Part shown: positions 10,083-19,537 of the stretch, piece by piece
Numbering within the stretch: the first letter of the stretch is position 1
Layout of the letters: each line of letters starts with the position of its first letter
From: Trebonia sp963737285
Lineage (GTDB): Bacteria > Actinomycetota > Actinomycetes > Streptosporangiales > Streptosporangiaceae
DNA length: 64,000 nucleotides
Assembly (NCBI GenBank): GCA_963737285.1
Contig: CAVTRT010000003.1
Location: 2,914,001 to 2,978,000 of the forward strand
Direction: 5' to 3'
The notes under the pieces: generated by a model
Databases searched by the model: none
What the model was told of the DNA's origin: nothing
What the model saw: only the letters and a program-made list of their open reading frames with translations
Made by a program: the position numbers and the translations under genes

Positions 10083-11513
10083 CTACTGGCCCAGCAGCCA
10101 CTGCCCGGGCGCGACGAGGTCGCGTGCCTGCACGGGTCCCCATGACCCGGGCGCATAGGAGTGGACCTGCGGCGGCCTGGTCAGCAGCGGATCGGCGACG
10201 TCCCATACCGCGGCGAGCCCGTCAGGCCGGCTGAACAGCGAGCGATCGCCGACGATCACGTCGTGGATCAGCCGGACGTACGCCGGCAGCGGAACCGCGC
10301 CCGGCAAGCTGGCCAACGGGATGTCCGCGTGTGCCACGTCGAGCTCCTGCGTCGGGCCTGGCTTCCCGGTCACTAGGGCCAGGTCGATGTCGCCGCTTCC
10401 GGCGAGGGAGAAGCACAGTACGTTGCCGCCGCGCGGCAGCCGGCCGGCCAGTGGTCCGCGCGGCTCGCGCAGGATCAGGTGAACGCGCTGCGCCGAAGTG
10501 GCCATCTGCTTGCCAGTGCGCAGGCAGAACGGGACGTCACGCCAGCGGTCGGTGTCGATCCACAGCCGGGCGGCGACGAACGTGTTCTGGTTCGAGTGCG
10601 GATCAACCCCGGGGACGTCCCGGTACCCGTCGACCTGGCCAAGCACCACCTCGGCGGGGTCCAGGGGGCGGAAGTGGCTGATGACTTCCTCCCTGGCCGC
10701 CTGCAGGTCCAGCGGCCCCAGGCTGGCCGGCGGTTCCATGGCGACCTCGGCGGCCACCTGGAACAGGTGGGTGATAAGCATGTCGAGCAAGGCGCCGGTG
10801 GCGTCGTAGAACTGCGCCCGGTTGCTGACGCCTAGCGTTTCCGGCACGTCGATCTGCACCGACTCGATATGCTCGCGATTCCAGCACGAGGCGAACGGCT
10901 CGTTGGCGAACCGCAGCAGGTGCAGGTCCTGAGTGGCCTCCTTGCCGAGGAAGTGGTCGATCCGGTACACCTGCTGCTCGTCCAGGACCGAATGGACGAT
11001 CTGGTCCAGCTTGCGAAAGTCATCCCTTGACGTGCCGAACGGCTTCTCGTAGACCACGCGGGCACCTTGAGACAGCCCGTGCCGACCTAGTGCCTTCGTC
11101 AGCTCGGTAAACGCGTTGGGCGGAACGGCCAGGTAATGGACGACCTGCGCGTCGCCGCCCAGCGACTTGCGTGCCTCGCCGATCACGTCGAGCAGGCTGC
11201 CCGGACTGTCGGCGCTGAAGCCGCCGCCTGCGAAGAAGAGCCGCTGGGCGAAGGAGTCCCACTCCTGGCCCTTCGGCTCAGAGCCTGACTCGGTGAGCGC
11301 CTGGCGGACGCGGTCACGGAAGTCCTCAGGCGCCACGTCCCCACGGCCGTTTCCCACCAGCTGCCATTGCCTCGGCAGCAGCCCCTTACACGCCAGCTCG
11401 TAGAAGGCCGGGAGCACCATTCGGCTGGCCAGGTCTCCGGTCGCCCCGAAAAGCACGAAGACTATAGGCCCCGGATCACCGACGCTCTCGCCATGCTGCG
11501 TCATAGTAGCCAT
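10083..11513 (-). CDS. zwf: Glucose-6-phosphate dehydrogenase
   Basis: First step of the oxidative pentose phosphate pathway: glucose-6-phosphate to 6-phosphogluconolactone with NADP+ (or NAD+). The 476-residue protein has the N-terminal dinucleotide motif LFGATGDLASRMVLPA, the EKPFGTS motif and the active-site signature RIDHFLGKEATQD. The domain order and length are those of the full enzyme. It stands alone without the usual opcA, tal, tkt or gnd neighbours, which in many actinobacteria accompany the main zwf copy, so this may be a second, specialised copy. ATG at 11513; the next codons MATMTQHG offer an alternative start four residues in. Confidence 0.93.
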   Translation of the reverse strand: MATMTQHGESVGDPGPIVFVLFGATGDLASRMVLPAFYELACKGLLPRQWQLVGNGRGDVAPEDFRDRVRQALTESGSEPKGQEWDSFAQRLFFAGGGFSADSPGSLLDVIGEARKSLGGDAQVVHYLAVPPNAFTELTKALGRHGLSQGARVVYEKPFGTSRDDFRKLDQIVHSVLDEQQVYRIDHFLGKEATQDLHLLRFANEPFASCWNREHIESVQIDVPETLGVSNRAQFYDATGALLDMLITHLFQVAAEVAMEPPASLGPLDLQAAREEVISHFRPLDPAEVVLGQVDGYRDVPGVDPHSNQNTFVAARLWIDTDRWRDVPFCLRTGKQMATSAQRVHLILREPRGPLAGRLPRGGNVLCFSLAGSGDIDLALVTGKPGPTQELDVAHADIPLASLPGAVPLPAYVRLIHDVIVGDRSLFSRPDGLAAVWDVADPLLTRPPQVHSYAPGSWGPVQARDLVAPGQWLLGQ

Positions 11514-11718
11514 GAAGCTACGCTACGCGCTGGGCGCTGCCCGCTCAGGACCGGGGTGCCACGCTGCCCGCACGCACCCTGCAGTGTCAGCGCAGGCTCA
11601 TCGGCGGCCTGCTTCCCCCTGCGAGTAGGGTAGCCTGCCCGCAGTCGCTGCTCCGATCGACACCGCAATGACCGGGAGCGTGACCCAGTACCCGCAGAGC
11701 AACCGACCTACGTTCCAC

Positions 11719-12420
11719 ATGAGCACGAGGTTCAGCGTGATCGAGGAGATCTTGCCGGCGATCGTCGCGTGCACGGAGATGTTCGAGGATCCGCCGGACG
11801 TCGAGCTCTTCCCGGAAGAGGAGGCGCTGCTGGCCCGCGCCGTCGGCAAGCGCCGTCGAGAATTCGCGACTGCAAGGGCTTGCGCGCGCAGCGCGCTGGC
11901 CCGGCTCGGCGTGTCGCCGGCGCCCATCTTGCCCGGCGAGCGAGGCGCGCCACAGTGGCCAACGGGGATCGTCGGCAGCATCACGCACTGTGCCGGGTAT
12001 CGGGCCGCGGCGGTCGCCCCGGTCCGCGACGTGCTGACGATCGGGGTAGATGCCGAGCCGGACGGTGCACTGCCCGATGGCGTGCTAGGGGCGATCTCGC
12101 TGCCGAGCGAGCGTGCCCGGCTCCATGACCTGGCGAGCGCGGCACCGGGCACCAACTGGGACCGGCTGCTGTTTTGCGCCAAGGAGGCTACCTACAAGGC
12201 GTGGTTTCCGCTGGCCCGTCGCTGGCTGGGCTTCGAGGACGCGGACATCACCATCAATCCTTCGGACGGCACCTTCCAGGCATGCCTGCTAGTCACGGCT
12301 CCAGCGGTCGGCGGTTCACCGCTGGCCGGCTTCGCGGGCCGCTGGATGGCCCGCGACGGACTGATCCTGACGGCTATCACGGTGCCCGCTTGCGATGAGC
12401 CGGTCATAATTCCGCGGTGA
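11719..12420 (+). CDS. 4'-phosphopantetheinyl transferase (EntD/Npt type)
   Basis: Transfers the phosphopantetheine arm of CoA to carrier-protein domains of polyketide, peptide or siderophore synthases. Motifs seen: FPEEEALLARAVGKRRREFATARACARSAL near the N-terminus (start and end shown), the metal-binding GVDAEP and the FCAKEATYKAW motif with the catalytic Lys/Glu, in the order of the EntD subfamily. Start at ATG 11719 (MSTRFSVIEEILP) fits the family's usual N-terminus; a start at 11668 would add 17 atypical residues. No synthase gene is nearby, so it likely serves carrier proteins elsewhere in the genome. Confidence 0.88.
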   Translation: MSTRFSVIEEILPAIVACTEMFEDPPDVELFPEEEALLARAVGKRRREFATARACARSALARLGVSPAPILPGERGAPQWPTGIVGSITHCAGYRAAAVAPVRDVLTIGVDAEPDGALPDGVLGAISLPSERARLHDLASAAPGTNWDRLLFCAKEATYKAWFPLARRWLGFEDADITINPSDGTFQACLLVTAPAVGGSPLAGFAGRWMARDGLILTAITVPACDEPVIIPR

Positions 12421-12481
12421 ACATGGCTCCCCTCGCCCAGCGTGTGGAGCTTTCCCCGGCCAGGCAGCATTAGTAAGGCAT

Positions 12482-13357
12482 TCATTCCAGGCCGCTGCCA
12501 GGCCGGGGCGGTATCTCCGCGGAGTCGGTGATCCGCAGCTTGCGGCGGGCACGCTGGTAGAAGGTGGTTTGCCCGAGCCTGACCACGCGGGCGCCCCCGG
12601 GCCGCGGGCGCAGGTCAATGCTCTGCCCGGCCTCCGCGTAGCACGAGATCCGTCCGTCAACCTCAATGGCCAGCCGCCCAGTGGACGGCAGCAACTCCAG
12701 CGTGACCGTGTCCGCGACCGACAGCACGACTCCGCGGTTATACGCCGAATGCGGCGCGGCGGGCGTGACCAGCAGTGCCTCGACCGAAGGGCGCATGATC
12801 GGGCCGCCCGCCGAGAAGCTGTAGGCGGTGGAACCGGTGGGCGTGGCCACGATCACCGCGTCGGCCGCGTAGCTGACGAATGGCTGCCCGGAGACGCGGA
12901 CCGCCACGGCAGCGCTCCCCTCTCCAGGAACGCGGACCGCGGCAACGTCGTTGAAGGCGGTGACGGCCACCGAGCCGATCATCGCGTCGATGGCCAGTCG
13001 TGGCTCGATGATGAAGTCATGCTGGTCGATCGCCGATAGCGCGCTGGGCAGATCGGGCACGTCAACCTCGGCGAGGAAGCCGAGCTTACCGAGATTGACG
13101 CCGAGGACCGGGGCTCGCTGCCCGTCGGCCAGTCGCAGCGCCCGCAGCATCGTCCCGTCCCCGCCAATGCTGACCAGCAGGTCGGACCGGCGAGCGAGCT
13201 CCCCGTCGGAGACCGCGGTCGCCGCGCCGTTCAGCCGTCTGATCTCATCGCCGGTACCGAGGATCTCGGCGCCGTTGCGAGCGGCCCACCCCAGCACCGC
13301 CTCGACCGCCTCGGCCGAATCGCGCTGCGGGTGCAGGACAAGCCCTACCGCTTGCAT
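12482..13357 (-). CDS. nadK: NAD kinase
   Basis: ATP- or polyphosphate-dependent phosphorylation of NAD+ to NADP+. The 291-residue protein carries the GGDGT motif (SIGGDGTMLRA), the GVNLGKLGFLAEV motif and the substrate-binding VATPTGSTAYSFSAGGPI region. It has the size of bacterial PpnK. It is distinct from the usual actinobacterial nadK neighbourhood (tlyA, recN), so it may be a paralogue. Two genes away from zwf, it is thematically linked to NADPH supply, though not in the same operon. Confidence 0.9.
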   Translation of the reverse strand: MQAVGLVLHPQRDSAEAVEAVLGWAARNGAEILGTGDEIRRLNGAATAVSDGELARRSDLLVSIGGDGTMLRALRLADGQRAPVLGVNLGKLGFLAEVDVPDLPSALSAIDQHDFIIEPRLAIDAMIGSVAVTAFNDVAAVRVPGEGSAAVAVRVSGQPFVSYAADAVIVATPTGSTAYSFSAGGPIMRPSVEALLVTPAAPHSAYNRGVVLSVADTVTLELLPSTGRLAIEVDGRISCYAEAGQSIDLRPRPGGARVVRLGQTTFYQRARRKLRITDSAEIPPRPGSGLE

Positions 13358-13705
13358 CGCAAACGCCTATCCACCAACGCCGGGAAAGACCATCTCCGGG
13401 ACCGTCCTAGTAGGCACTTATTTACTCCCCTGCATCGCCCCAGAATCCTTCGGTAATGTTATATCCGAGGATCCCCCCGACTACATAGTAATTGTTGAAG
13501 TCGGCGATCTCCAGTCGCCTCGCGCCGACGCCTCGAGGGGTGGTATGGCGTCAAATACGTGCTGTCGTAGCGGTAGACGCCCGTAACGGCGCTTTTTGAA
13601 CGCTCGCCTCCAGGCACAATCACCCTCGCCGTGTGATGCCCGCTCGCCTTGCCGGTGGGAGGCTTGCTAGTGCCCCATGAGCACCAAGAGGAACTGGAGC
13701 CGCCC
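13358..13705. other. Divergent intergenic region, nadK / MFS permease
   Basis: About 350 bases between divergent nadK and the MFS gene. It is locally richer in A+T (around 13420-13500, e.g. taatgttatatcc and actacatagtaattgttg) than the coding DNA, as expected for promoters in both directions. No gene, RNA or clear operator was recognised. Confidence 0.4.
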
Positions 13706-15019
13706 ATGAAGCCCGCCATCGCAGGTCCTTCCAGTCAGCGATGGATGACACTCGCGACCCGGCAAGCTCCCACCCTGATGGCTGACCCCGCATGGCGCCA
13801 CCGGATCGGCCACACGCTAAATGGCGGGCACAGGAAGCGAGGCCAGGTCGCGTTCTGGCTGCTGGCGTTCGTATTCGCGACCACCATGGCCGGTACCACA
13901 TTGCCGACTCCGTTGTACATCATCTACCAGACGCAATATGGTTTCTCTGAGCTCATGACGTCCGTGCTCTACGCCACCTACGCTGTCGCGGTCATGGCCG
14001 CATTGCTGCTGGCAGGCCGGGCATCAGACCAGGTCGGACGCAGGCCGGTGCTGGCCGCGGCCCTGGGCGTCAGCGCGCTGAGCACCGTCACGTTCATCCT
14101 GGCCCCCGACGTGACAGTGCTCTTCGTAAGCCGGGTCCTGTCCGGGCTGTCGGCCGGTCTGATGACCGGCACGGCGACGGCCGGGCTTACGGAGCTATTT
14201 CGGGGCTCGGCCCCCCGCCGGGCCTCGCTGGTGGCCACGACCGTAAACATCGGCGGCCTCGGCCTTGGCCCGCTCATCGCCGGGCTGTTCTCCCAGTACG
14301 CGCCCGACCCCACCACCACGGTGTTCGAGGTATACCTGGCGCTGCTGGCCGTCGCGGCCCTGTGCCTGTGGTTCATTCCCGAGACGGTCAGCCCACGCCA
14401 GCGGCTCGTCCTGCGGTTCGCCGGCCTGGGCATCCCCGAGCGGGGCCGGGGCCAGTTCATCGCGGCCGCGATGGCCGCGTTCGCCGCCTTTGCGCTGCTT
14501 GGCCTATTCAGTTCCGTGATACCCGGTTTCATGGGACAGGGGCTGCATGAGACCAGCCACGCCATCCAGGGGGCCGTGGTGTTCGGTGTGTTCGCGCTCG
14601 GAGCCGCTACTCAGGTGGCGGTGTTCCGGTTTAACAGCCGCCGGGTCGTGCTGGCCGGCCTGGCCCTGTTCCTGGTCGCGCTGGTCCTGGTCGTCGTCGG
14701 CATCGGCCAGGCCGCGCTAGGCCTGTTCCTGGCCGGGACCTGTGTCAGCGGAGTCGCCCTGGGCGCCGTCTTCCTAGGCAGCCTGACCACTGTCAACCAC
14801 TTGGCCCCGCCGCAGCAGCGCGCCCAGGTAGTGTCGACCTTCTTCGTGGCGGCTTACCTCGGCCTGATCATCCCCGTGGTCGGCGTCGGGATCCTGTCCC
14901 GGTTCATTGGAATCTTCTGGGCCGTGTTCACGCTGGCGATAATCCTTGCCGCTATGTGCCTGTTCTCCCTGGCTAGGACCGCCGCGGCCCGCGGGACGCA
15001 GACGGCGACCAGCCAATGA
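13706..15019 (+). CDS. MFS permease
   Basis: A 437-residue major facilitator superfamily protein with twelve hydrophobic segments and the typical loop 2-3 motif GRASDQVGRRPVLA. A 50-residue basic N-terminal extension (MKPAIAGPSSQRW...) precedes the first helix; the ATG at 13706 has GGAG eight bases upstream, and an earlier in-frame GTG-like start exists at 13649. Substrate unknown. It converges on the C-P lyase operon, which lacks a recognisable phosphonate ABC importer, but nothing ties it to phosphonates beyond proximity. Likely drug/H+ antiporter-type by sequence pattern. Confidence 0.8.
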   Translation: MKPAIAGPSSQRWMTLATRQAPTLMADPAWRHRIGHTLNGGHRKRGQVAFWLLAFVFATTMAGTTLPTPLYIIYQTQYGFSELMTSVLYATYAVAVMAALLLAGRASDQVGRRPVLAAALGVSALSTVTFILAPDVTVLFVSRVLSGLSAGLMTGTATAGLTELFRGSAPRRASLVATTVNIGGLGLGPLIAGLFSQYAPDPTTTVFEVYLALLAVAALCLWFIPETVSPRQRLVLRFAGLGIPERGRGQFIAAAMAAFAAFALLGLFSSVIPGFMGQGLHETSHAIQGAVVFGVFALGAATQVAVFRFNSRRVVLAGLALFLVALVLVVVGIGQAALGLFLAGTCVSGVALGAVFLGSLTTVNHLAPPQQRAQVVSTFFVAAYLGLIIPVVGVGILSRFIGIFWAVFTLAIILAAMCLFSLARTAAARGTQTATSQ

Positions 15020-15137
15020 CCGTCGAGCGGCGCGGGCAGCAGCCTTGGACCTGAACTTCTCCAGATCGCTGCGGGACGCCACTGGAGGCGGCGCCCCGCC
15101 GCTCGCTCATGCTGGGGCGGCGGCTGCGCGACGCCGC

Positions 15138-15914
15138 TCATGCAGTGGCTCTCGCTGGCTCCTGGGCACTGTCGGAGATGGCGCCCAAGACCTCGTCCGC
15201 GGTGCCCTCGGCGGTGATCCGGCCACCGTCAAGCCACAGCACGCGGGTGGCCAGCCGCCTGATCGCGCCTAGGTCGTGGAAAACGGCCACCACGGCCGCT
15301 CCCTCGGACGTGAGGGACGCGACCAGGTTTAGCGCGAGCTCCCGGTTCTCCGGGTCCAGCGCGGACACCGGCTCGTCGAGCAGCATCAGCCGGGGCGGGC
15401 TTACGGTCCCGGCCGCCAGGTTGATGCGCTGCCGCTCGCCACCGGACAGCACCCCGCAGTCCACGTCCCACAGCGCCTCCTCCAGGCCCAGCCGCCGCAG
15501 CGAGGCCGCAGCGGCCTCGCGCGCGACGTCCGGCCCCAGGCCGCGGCGGCGCGCGGCCTCGGCGACGACCTCGAGCGCCCCGGTACGCGGCGGTGCCTCA
15601 AGGAACTGGGACACGTAGCAGATGTCCCTGCCACGCAGTGCGGCCATCGCCCGATCCGGCAGCTCGGTGAGCTGCACCGGGCCGTCGGCCCGGTGCAGCA
15701 CGATCGAGCCGGAGTCCGGCAGGTACGTGCGGTGGATGCAGCGAAGCAGGCTGGACTTGCCCGCACCGTTCGGGCCCGCGATCGCGACGTGCTCGCCGGC
15801 CGCCACGTCCAGGTCGATGCCGTCCAGCGAGACGACGGTCCTGCCGTCGATGGTGTGCAGGGTGAACGTCTTGTGCAGATTCCTGACTGTCAGCACCGGT
15901 GTCACGGGTGCCAT
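15138..15914 (-). CDS. phnL: C-P lyase ABC-type protein PhnL
   Basis: Non-transport ABC ATPase of the carbon-phosphorus lyase system; with PhnI it is needed to attach phosphonates to the ribosyl 5-triphosphate precursor. Walker A GPNGAGKSS, signature LSGGERQRINLA, Walker B LMLLDEPVSALD and switch His (FHDLG) are all present in about 258 residues. N-terminus VLTVRNLHKTFTLH matches PhnL rather than importers. Start at ATG 15914 overlaps the upstream stop (GTGATG; the preceding GTG at 15917 is possible). Last gene of the visible phn operon; no phnM, phnN or phnP follows. Confidence 0.92.
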   Translation of the reverse strand: MAPVTPVLTVRNLHKTFTLHTIDGRTVVSLDGIDLDVAAGEHVAIAGPNGAGKSSLLRCIHRTYLPDSGSIVLHRADGPVQLTELPDRAMAALRGRDICYVSQFLEAPPRTGALEVVAEAARRRGLGPDVAREAAAASLRRLGLEEALWDVDCGVLSGGERQRINLAAGTVSPPRLMLLDEPVSALDPENRELALNLVASLTSEGAAVVAVFHDLGAIRRLATRVLWLDGGRITAEGTADEVLGAISDSAQEPARATA

Positions 15915-17754
15915 CACCTCCGGGCCGCGGCGACGAGCCGCTGAGTGTAGGGGTGGTGCGGGTCGTGGAACAGCTGGTCGGTCAGGCCGCTTTCAACGAC
16001 CCGCCCGAGCTGCATCACCGCACTGCGGTCGGTGAGCGCCTCGATGACCGCGAAGTCGTGGCTGACGACGACGGCCGCGACGTTCCGCTCGCGCAGCAGC
16101 CCGCGCAGCAGGTCAAGCACGCCCGCCGCGACGGACGCGTCCAGGCCCGTGGTGGGCTCGTCGAGCAGCAGCAGCGGCGCGCCGGTGGCGAGCGCCTTGG
16201 CGATCTGCACGCGCTGCCGCATGCCTCCGGAGAATGTCGCGACCGGGTCGTCCATTCGCGACAGCGGCACCTCCACCCGGTCGAGAAGCTCGGCGGCCCG
16301 GCGGCGGATCGCGTGGTAGAGCTCCAGCCCGCGGCGGTCAGCGGCTCGGCGATGTTGCCCCCGGCCGTGACCCGCAGGTCCAGGCCGGCCGCCGGGTCCT
16401 GGTAGACGATCGACATCGTGCCGGTCCGCAGCCGCCGTCGCTGCTGAGGTGACAGCGCGAGCAAGTCGGTCTCGCCACCGTCAAGCCCGGCCAGCAGGAC
16501 GCTTCCCGTCGTCGCGCCCTGCTCACCGACCAGGCAGTTCAGCACCGTGGACTTGCCCGACCCGGACTCGCCGATGAGGCCGAGCGCCTCACCTGGCGCG
16601 ACGTCGAAGCAGACATCCCACGCGGCGACGATCGCACCGGTCGAGGGACTCACCGCAGTGCCGTGGGTAGGACCGGTGCCCGCGACCGCGGCCGCCCCTC
16701 CGTCGCCGAACACCTTGCCGAGGCGGTCGACCTTGAGCAGCCACCCCTGCGCCGACACAGGCGCCGGCACGTCGTCGGCGGCCACGGTCGGCATCACGGC
16801 GGTGGTGTACCCGGTCGCGGTGGCGCGCCTGGCCGGGTCCGGCAGCAAGGCGAGCGGCGCGCGCTCCCGCTGGGCCTGCGCGTCGACCTGGCCGCTGGCC
16901 GCCCTGCTGCACCAGTCGGAGTCGCTGCACACGTACCGGCCGCCCTGCGCGTCCACTAGGAACGTGTCGTCGCTGCCACAGTAGTCACAGCGGGCACCCG
17001 GCACGTGCTCCACCTCGAACGGCACGTCGTCGAACGTCAGCGGCTCGACCGTGGTGTGCGGCGGGATCGCGTAGATGCGCCGTTCCCGCCCCGCGCCGTA
17101 CAGGTTGAGGTGGCCTCCCTGGTTCAGCCGGGGGATATCCCAGCGCGGGACCGGGCTGGTCGCCATCACGTAGCGGCCGCCGACAAGCACCGGATAGCCC
17201 GTCGAGGTGGTGATGAACCCGTTGCGGACGATGTCCTCGTACAGGCTGACCCAGATCGCGGAGTAATCCGCCTCGGCGTGCATCCTGGCGCATTCGGCGA
17301 CCGACTTCTGCACCCCACGCAGCGGGTCGGCAACCGGGACCTGGTAGACGAGCACGTGCCGCTCGCCAAGGTCTTCCTCCGGGACCCGGTGCCTGGTCTG
17401 GATTACGGTCGCGTCCCGGGTGTCGGTCGCGGTCTCGCAGCCAGTGACGCCGGACACGATGCGGCGAAGGTTGGTGGCGTTGACGCCGCCGTCGTCACCC
17501 TGGTCGATGATCTTGAGCACGTCGTCCGGGCCGATCACGCCGAGCGTGACCTGCAGGCCGCCGGACCCCCAGCCGCGGGCCACCGGCATCTCACGGGAAC
17601 CGAACGGCACTTGATACCCCGGCACGCACACCGCGGTGAGGATGGCGCGGCGTATCTCGCGCTTGGCACCCTCGTCGAGGATCCCTACGGGACCATCCGA
17701 AGGCCGCACGAGGTCTCGTACCGACGGCGCTGGCTCTGTTAGCTGCGCGGTCAC
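15914..17754 (-). pseudogene. phnJ: PhnJ-PhnK fusion: C-P lyase radical-SAM subunit joined to its ABC ATPase, frameshifted in the PhnK part
   Basis: The first about 290 residues are PhnJ: PGYQVPFGSREMPV containing the glycyl-radical glycine region, and the Cys cluster CDYC...VCSDSDWC that ligates the FeS cluster and supplies the catalytic thiol. After a linker of about 50 residues the same frame enters PhnK: Walker A GLIGESGSGKST and Q-loop region VYQDPAAGLDLR. At about 16326-16333 (a G-run on the coding strand) the frame breaks; restoring one G continues into FSGGMRQRVQIAKAL and LLLLDEPTTGLD to the stop at 15914, giving about 613 residues. An internal ATG at 16794 lacks a ribosome-binding site, favouring a true fusion. 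GTG at 17754 overlaps the phnI stop as GTGA with AAGGAG upstream. Confidence 0.82.
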
Positions 17755-18914
17755 TGGCACTCCTTTCCAAAGATGTCCGGCACGTTCTCAGGTGCGGCGG
17801 CAGGAACCCCGTCGCCCGCGGCCACGCCCCCGGCCGCCACCCGGCCGGCCAGCTTGCGGTCCACGATCGAGCGGAACGTCACGTAGTGCGGCAGCTTCAG
17901 GTGCTCCAGGAAGCCGCCGGAGTCGAGTCCGTCGGTGGTCAGCAGCAGGAGCTGCTCCAGCTCGTCGCTGGGCGCGCGCCGACAGGCGATGTCGAGGTTG
18001 GCCATGGCGATGGCCTTGCGCTCGTTGTGCCCGAAGCACAAGCCGTAGCCGATGTCAAGCTTGGTGCGGTCCTCTTCGGCGCCGTCGAGATCTTCGATGG
18101 CCTCCACCTCGGTCACCCGTACCGTGCCCGCATCCACCGGGTTGCCGGTGAGCGGGTGGAGGACCCGCAACGGCAGCCTCCCGTGGCGGACCTCACCCAG
18201 CGTCACCTCGTTGACCGCCCCGTCCGGCCCGCGGACCGAGCGGTACCACAGCGCGACGAGCGCGCCCGTCTCGGCGCGCGCCATGCTGGCCAGCACCGCC
18301 GATCGCGGCGCTGGCGGCCTGGCCGCCGAGCGGGTCACGTCGAACGGCTCGTCGTCCGCCGGCGCCTGGTCGTGGGTGACCGTGAGGTCCAGCTTGGCGA
18401 GCAGTTCCGAGAACCTGCGCGGCCGGCGCGCCCGCTCGTCCCGCTCGGCGACCTCGCCGGGTGCGGTGCCGGTGGTCGCGGTGCCGGTGGTCGCGGTGCC
18501 GGTGGCCGTTTGCGGCGGGCCGTCGGGGCGCTCGAGCACCCGGGCCATGTAATCGGTGGTCCGGCCCAGTAGCTGCGGCCCGTCCGGTGTGCGGCTAGCC
18601 GGCACGATGCGGCGCAGGACGGTCAGCTCGTCGGGGTCGGCGGGCTCGGTGACCGCCAGCCGCGGCAGCGAGGACCGGTAGGCACGCATGAGGTGGGCCG
18701 CCTCAACTAGCTCGCCTTCGGCCTGGCGGAACGCGTCGGCGGCGGCTCCCTCGTCGTACAGGCCGGCCTCGCCCATCACCCGGTCGACCGCCAGCCGGAA
18801 CATTCCGGTGATCTGCTCGGCGGAGGCCCAGGGCGCCTGCTCGCGCTTGCGGTGGACCAGCCGCTCCGCGGCGAGGATAGCGGTCATCCCGCCCTTGACG
18901 CCGGAGTATCCCAT
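17751..18914 (-). CDS. phnI: C-P lyase subunit PhnI
   Basis: Nucleosidase-type subunit of the PhnGHIJ core that, with PhnGHL, forms the ribose 1-phosphonate 5-triphosphate intermediate from ATP and phosphonate. The 387-residue protein has PhnI landmarks: GYSGVKGGMTAILAAE at the N-terminus and DIGYGLCFGHNERKAIAMANLD near the C-terminus (middle residues shared with all PhnI). A short Thr/Gly/Ala repeat (TATTGTATTGTA, 18471-18505 region) lies in a surface loop. ATG overlaps the phnH stop as TGATG, and its own stop overlaps phnJ. Confidence 0.93.
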   Translation of the reverse strand: MGYSGVKGGMTAILAAERLVHRKREQAPWASAEQITGMFRLAVDRVMGEAGLYDEGAAADAFRQAEGELVEAAHLMRAYRSSLPRLAVTEPADPDELTVLRRIVPASRTPDGPQLLGRTTDYMARVLERPDGPPQTATGTATTGTATTGTAPGEVAERDERARRPRRFSELLAKLDLTVTHDQAPADDEPFDVTRSAARPPAPRSAVLASMARAETGALVALWYRSVRGPDGAVNEVTLGEVRHGRLPLRVLHPLTGNPVDAGTVRVTEVEAIEDLDGAEEDRTKLDIGYGLCFGHNERKAIAMANLDIACRRAPSDELEQLLLLTTDGLDSGGFLEHLKLPHYVTFRSIVDRKLAGRVAAGGVAAGDGVPAAAPENVPDIFGKECQ

Positions 18915-19537
18915 CAGCTTGTCTCTTCATCTATCAGGGTCGTCCGCGGCAGCCCGGCGATATCGCCATCGGGGGTGACCAGCAGCAGGTCAGCGCCGGC
19001 CGGGAAGCTGCGGGTCAGCTCGCGGCGCGCGGCCACGAAGCCGGGCGGCAGCCCGGTGACCAGCAGGTCCCTGGTGCCAGGGATGCCAGGCCCGGACAGG
19101 CGCAGCGGACGGCAGTGGCCGGAGCTAATCGCGTCCGGGCTCCGGTCGTCCGGCAGCGGCCGGATGCCGGCCACGGCCAGGCATGCCAGTGCCCCGTCCT
19201 CGGGCGCCGCCGACGTCCCGGTGCGCAGGCTGGCCAGCTCATCGCTGGTGACCGGGCGCAGCGCGGCGACCAGCTGGGCCTGCGCCAGCCTGGCCGCGGG
19301 CGCGGAGGTCATCGCGCCCGCGACGTCGGCCCACTCGCCTGCGTCGGCGAGCACGCAGGCGGGCGTGCCGAGGTCGGCGAGCGCCAGCAGGGGCAGCAAT
19401 GCCGGCGGCAGCTCGGCAGCGCCGCCGGACACTGGCAGCCGGTGCACGGTCCCGGGCCTGGCCAGGGCGTCCATCGCGGCGCGGAAGACCAGCTGGGATT
19501 GCGCGGCGGACAGCGGCGCGATCGTGGTCGCGGTCAT
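18914..19537 (-). CDS. phnH: C-P lyase subunit PhnH
   Basis: Subunit of the C-P lyase core complex. The 207-residue protein begins MTATTIAPLSAAQSQLVFRA, matching the PhnH opening where the Q...FRA segment precedes MDALARPGTVHRL, and contains the late GPGIPG region typical of the family. Start at ATG 19537 overlaps the phnG stop (TGATG); upstream extension to 19627 would overlap phnG by 90 bases with Arg-rich residues and is rejected. Sits in strict phnG-H-I-J-K-L order. Confidence 0.92.
   Translation of the reverse strand: MTATTIAPLSAAQSQLVFRAAMDALARPGTVHRLPVSGGAAELPPALLPLLALADLGTPACVLADAGEWADVAGAMTSAPAARLAQAQLVAALRPVTSDELASLRTGTSAAPEDGALACLAVAGIRPLPDDRSPDAISSGHCRPLRLSGPGIPGTRDLLVTGLPPGFVAARRELTRSFPAGADLLLVTPDGDIAGLPRTTLIDEETS

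Noticed and set aside
11668..11718. An earlier start for the phosphopantetheinyl transferase
   Set aside because: The extra 17 residues do not resemble the family N-terminus, which begins near ATG 11719.
13706..15019. Assigning the MFS permease as the phosphonate importer of the phn operon
   Set aside because: It is on the opposite strand, convergent with phnL, and its sequence pattern is that of a general efflux-type permease; proximity alone is not enough.
16793..16797. TGATG as a PhnJ-stop/PhnK-start junction instead of a fusion
   Set aside because: The TGA is not in the PhnJ frame, and a single-base loss of the kind seen elsewhere would not bring it into frame; the ATG also lacks a ribosome-binding site. 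Kept only as a test for the fusion.
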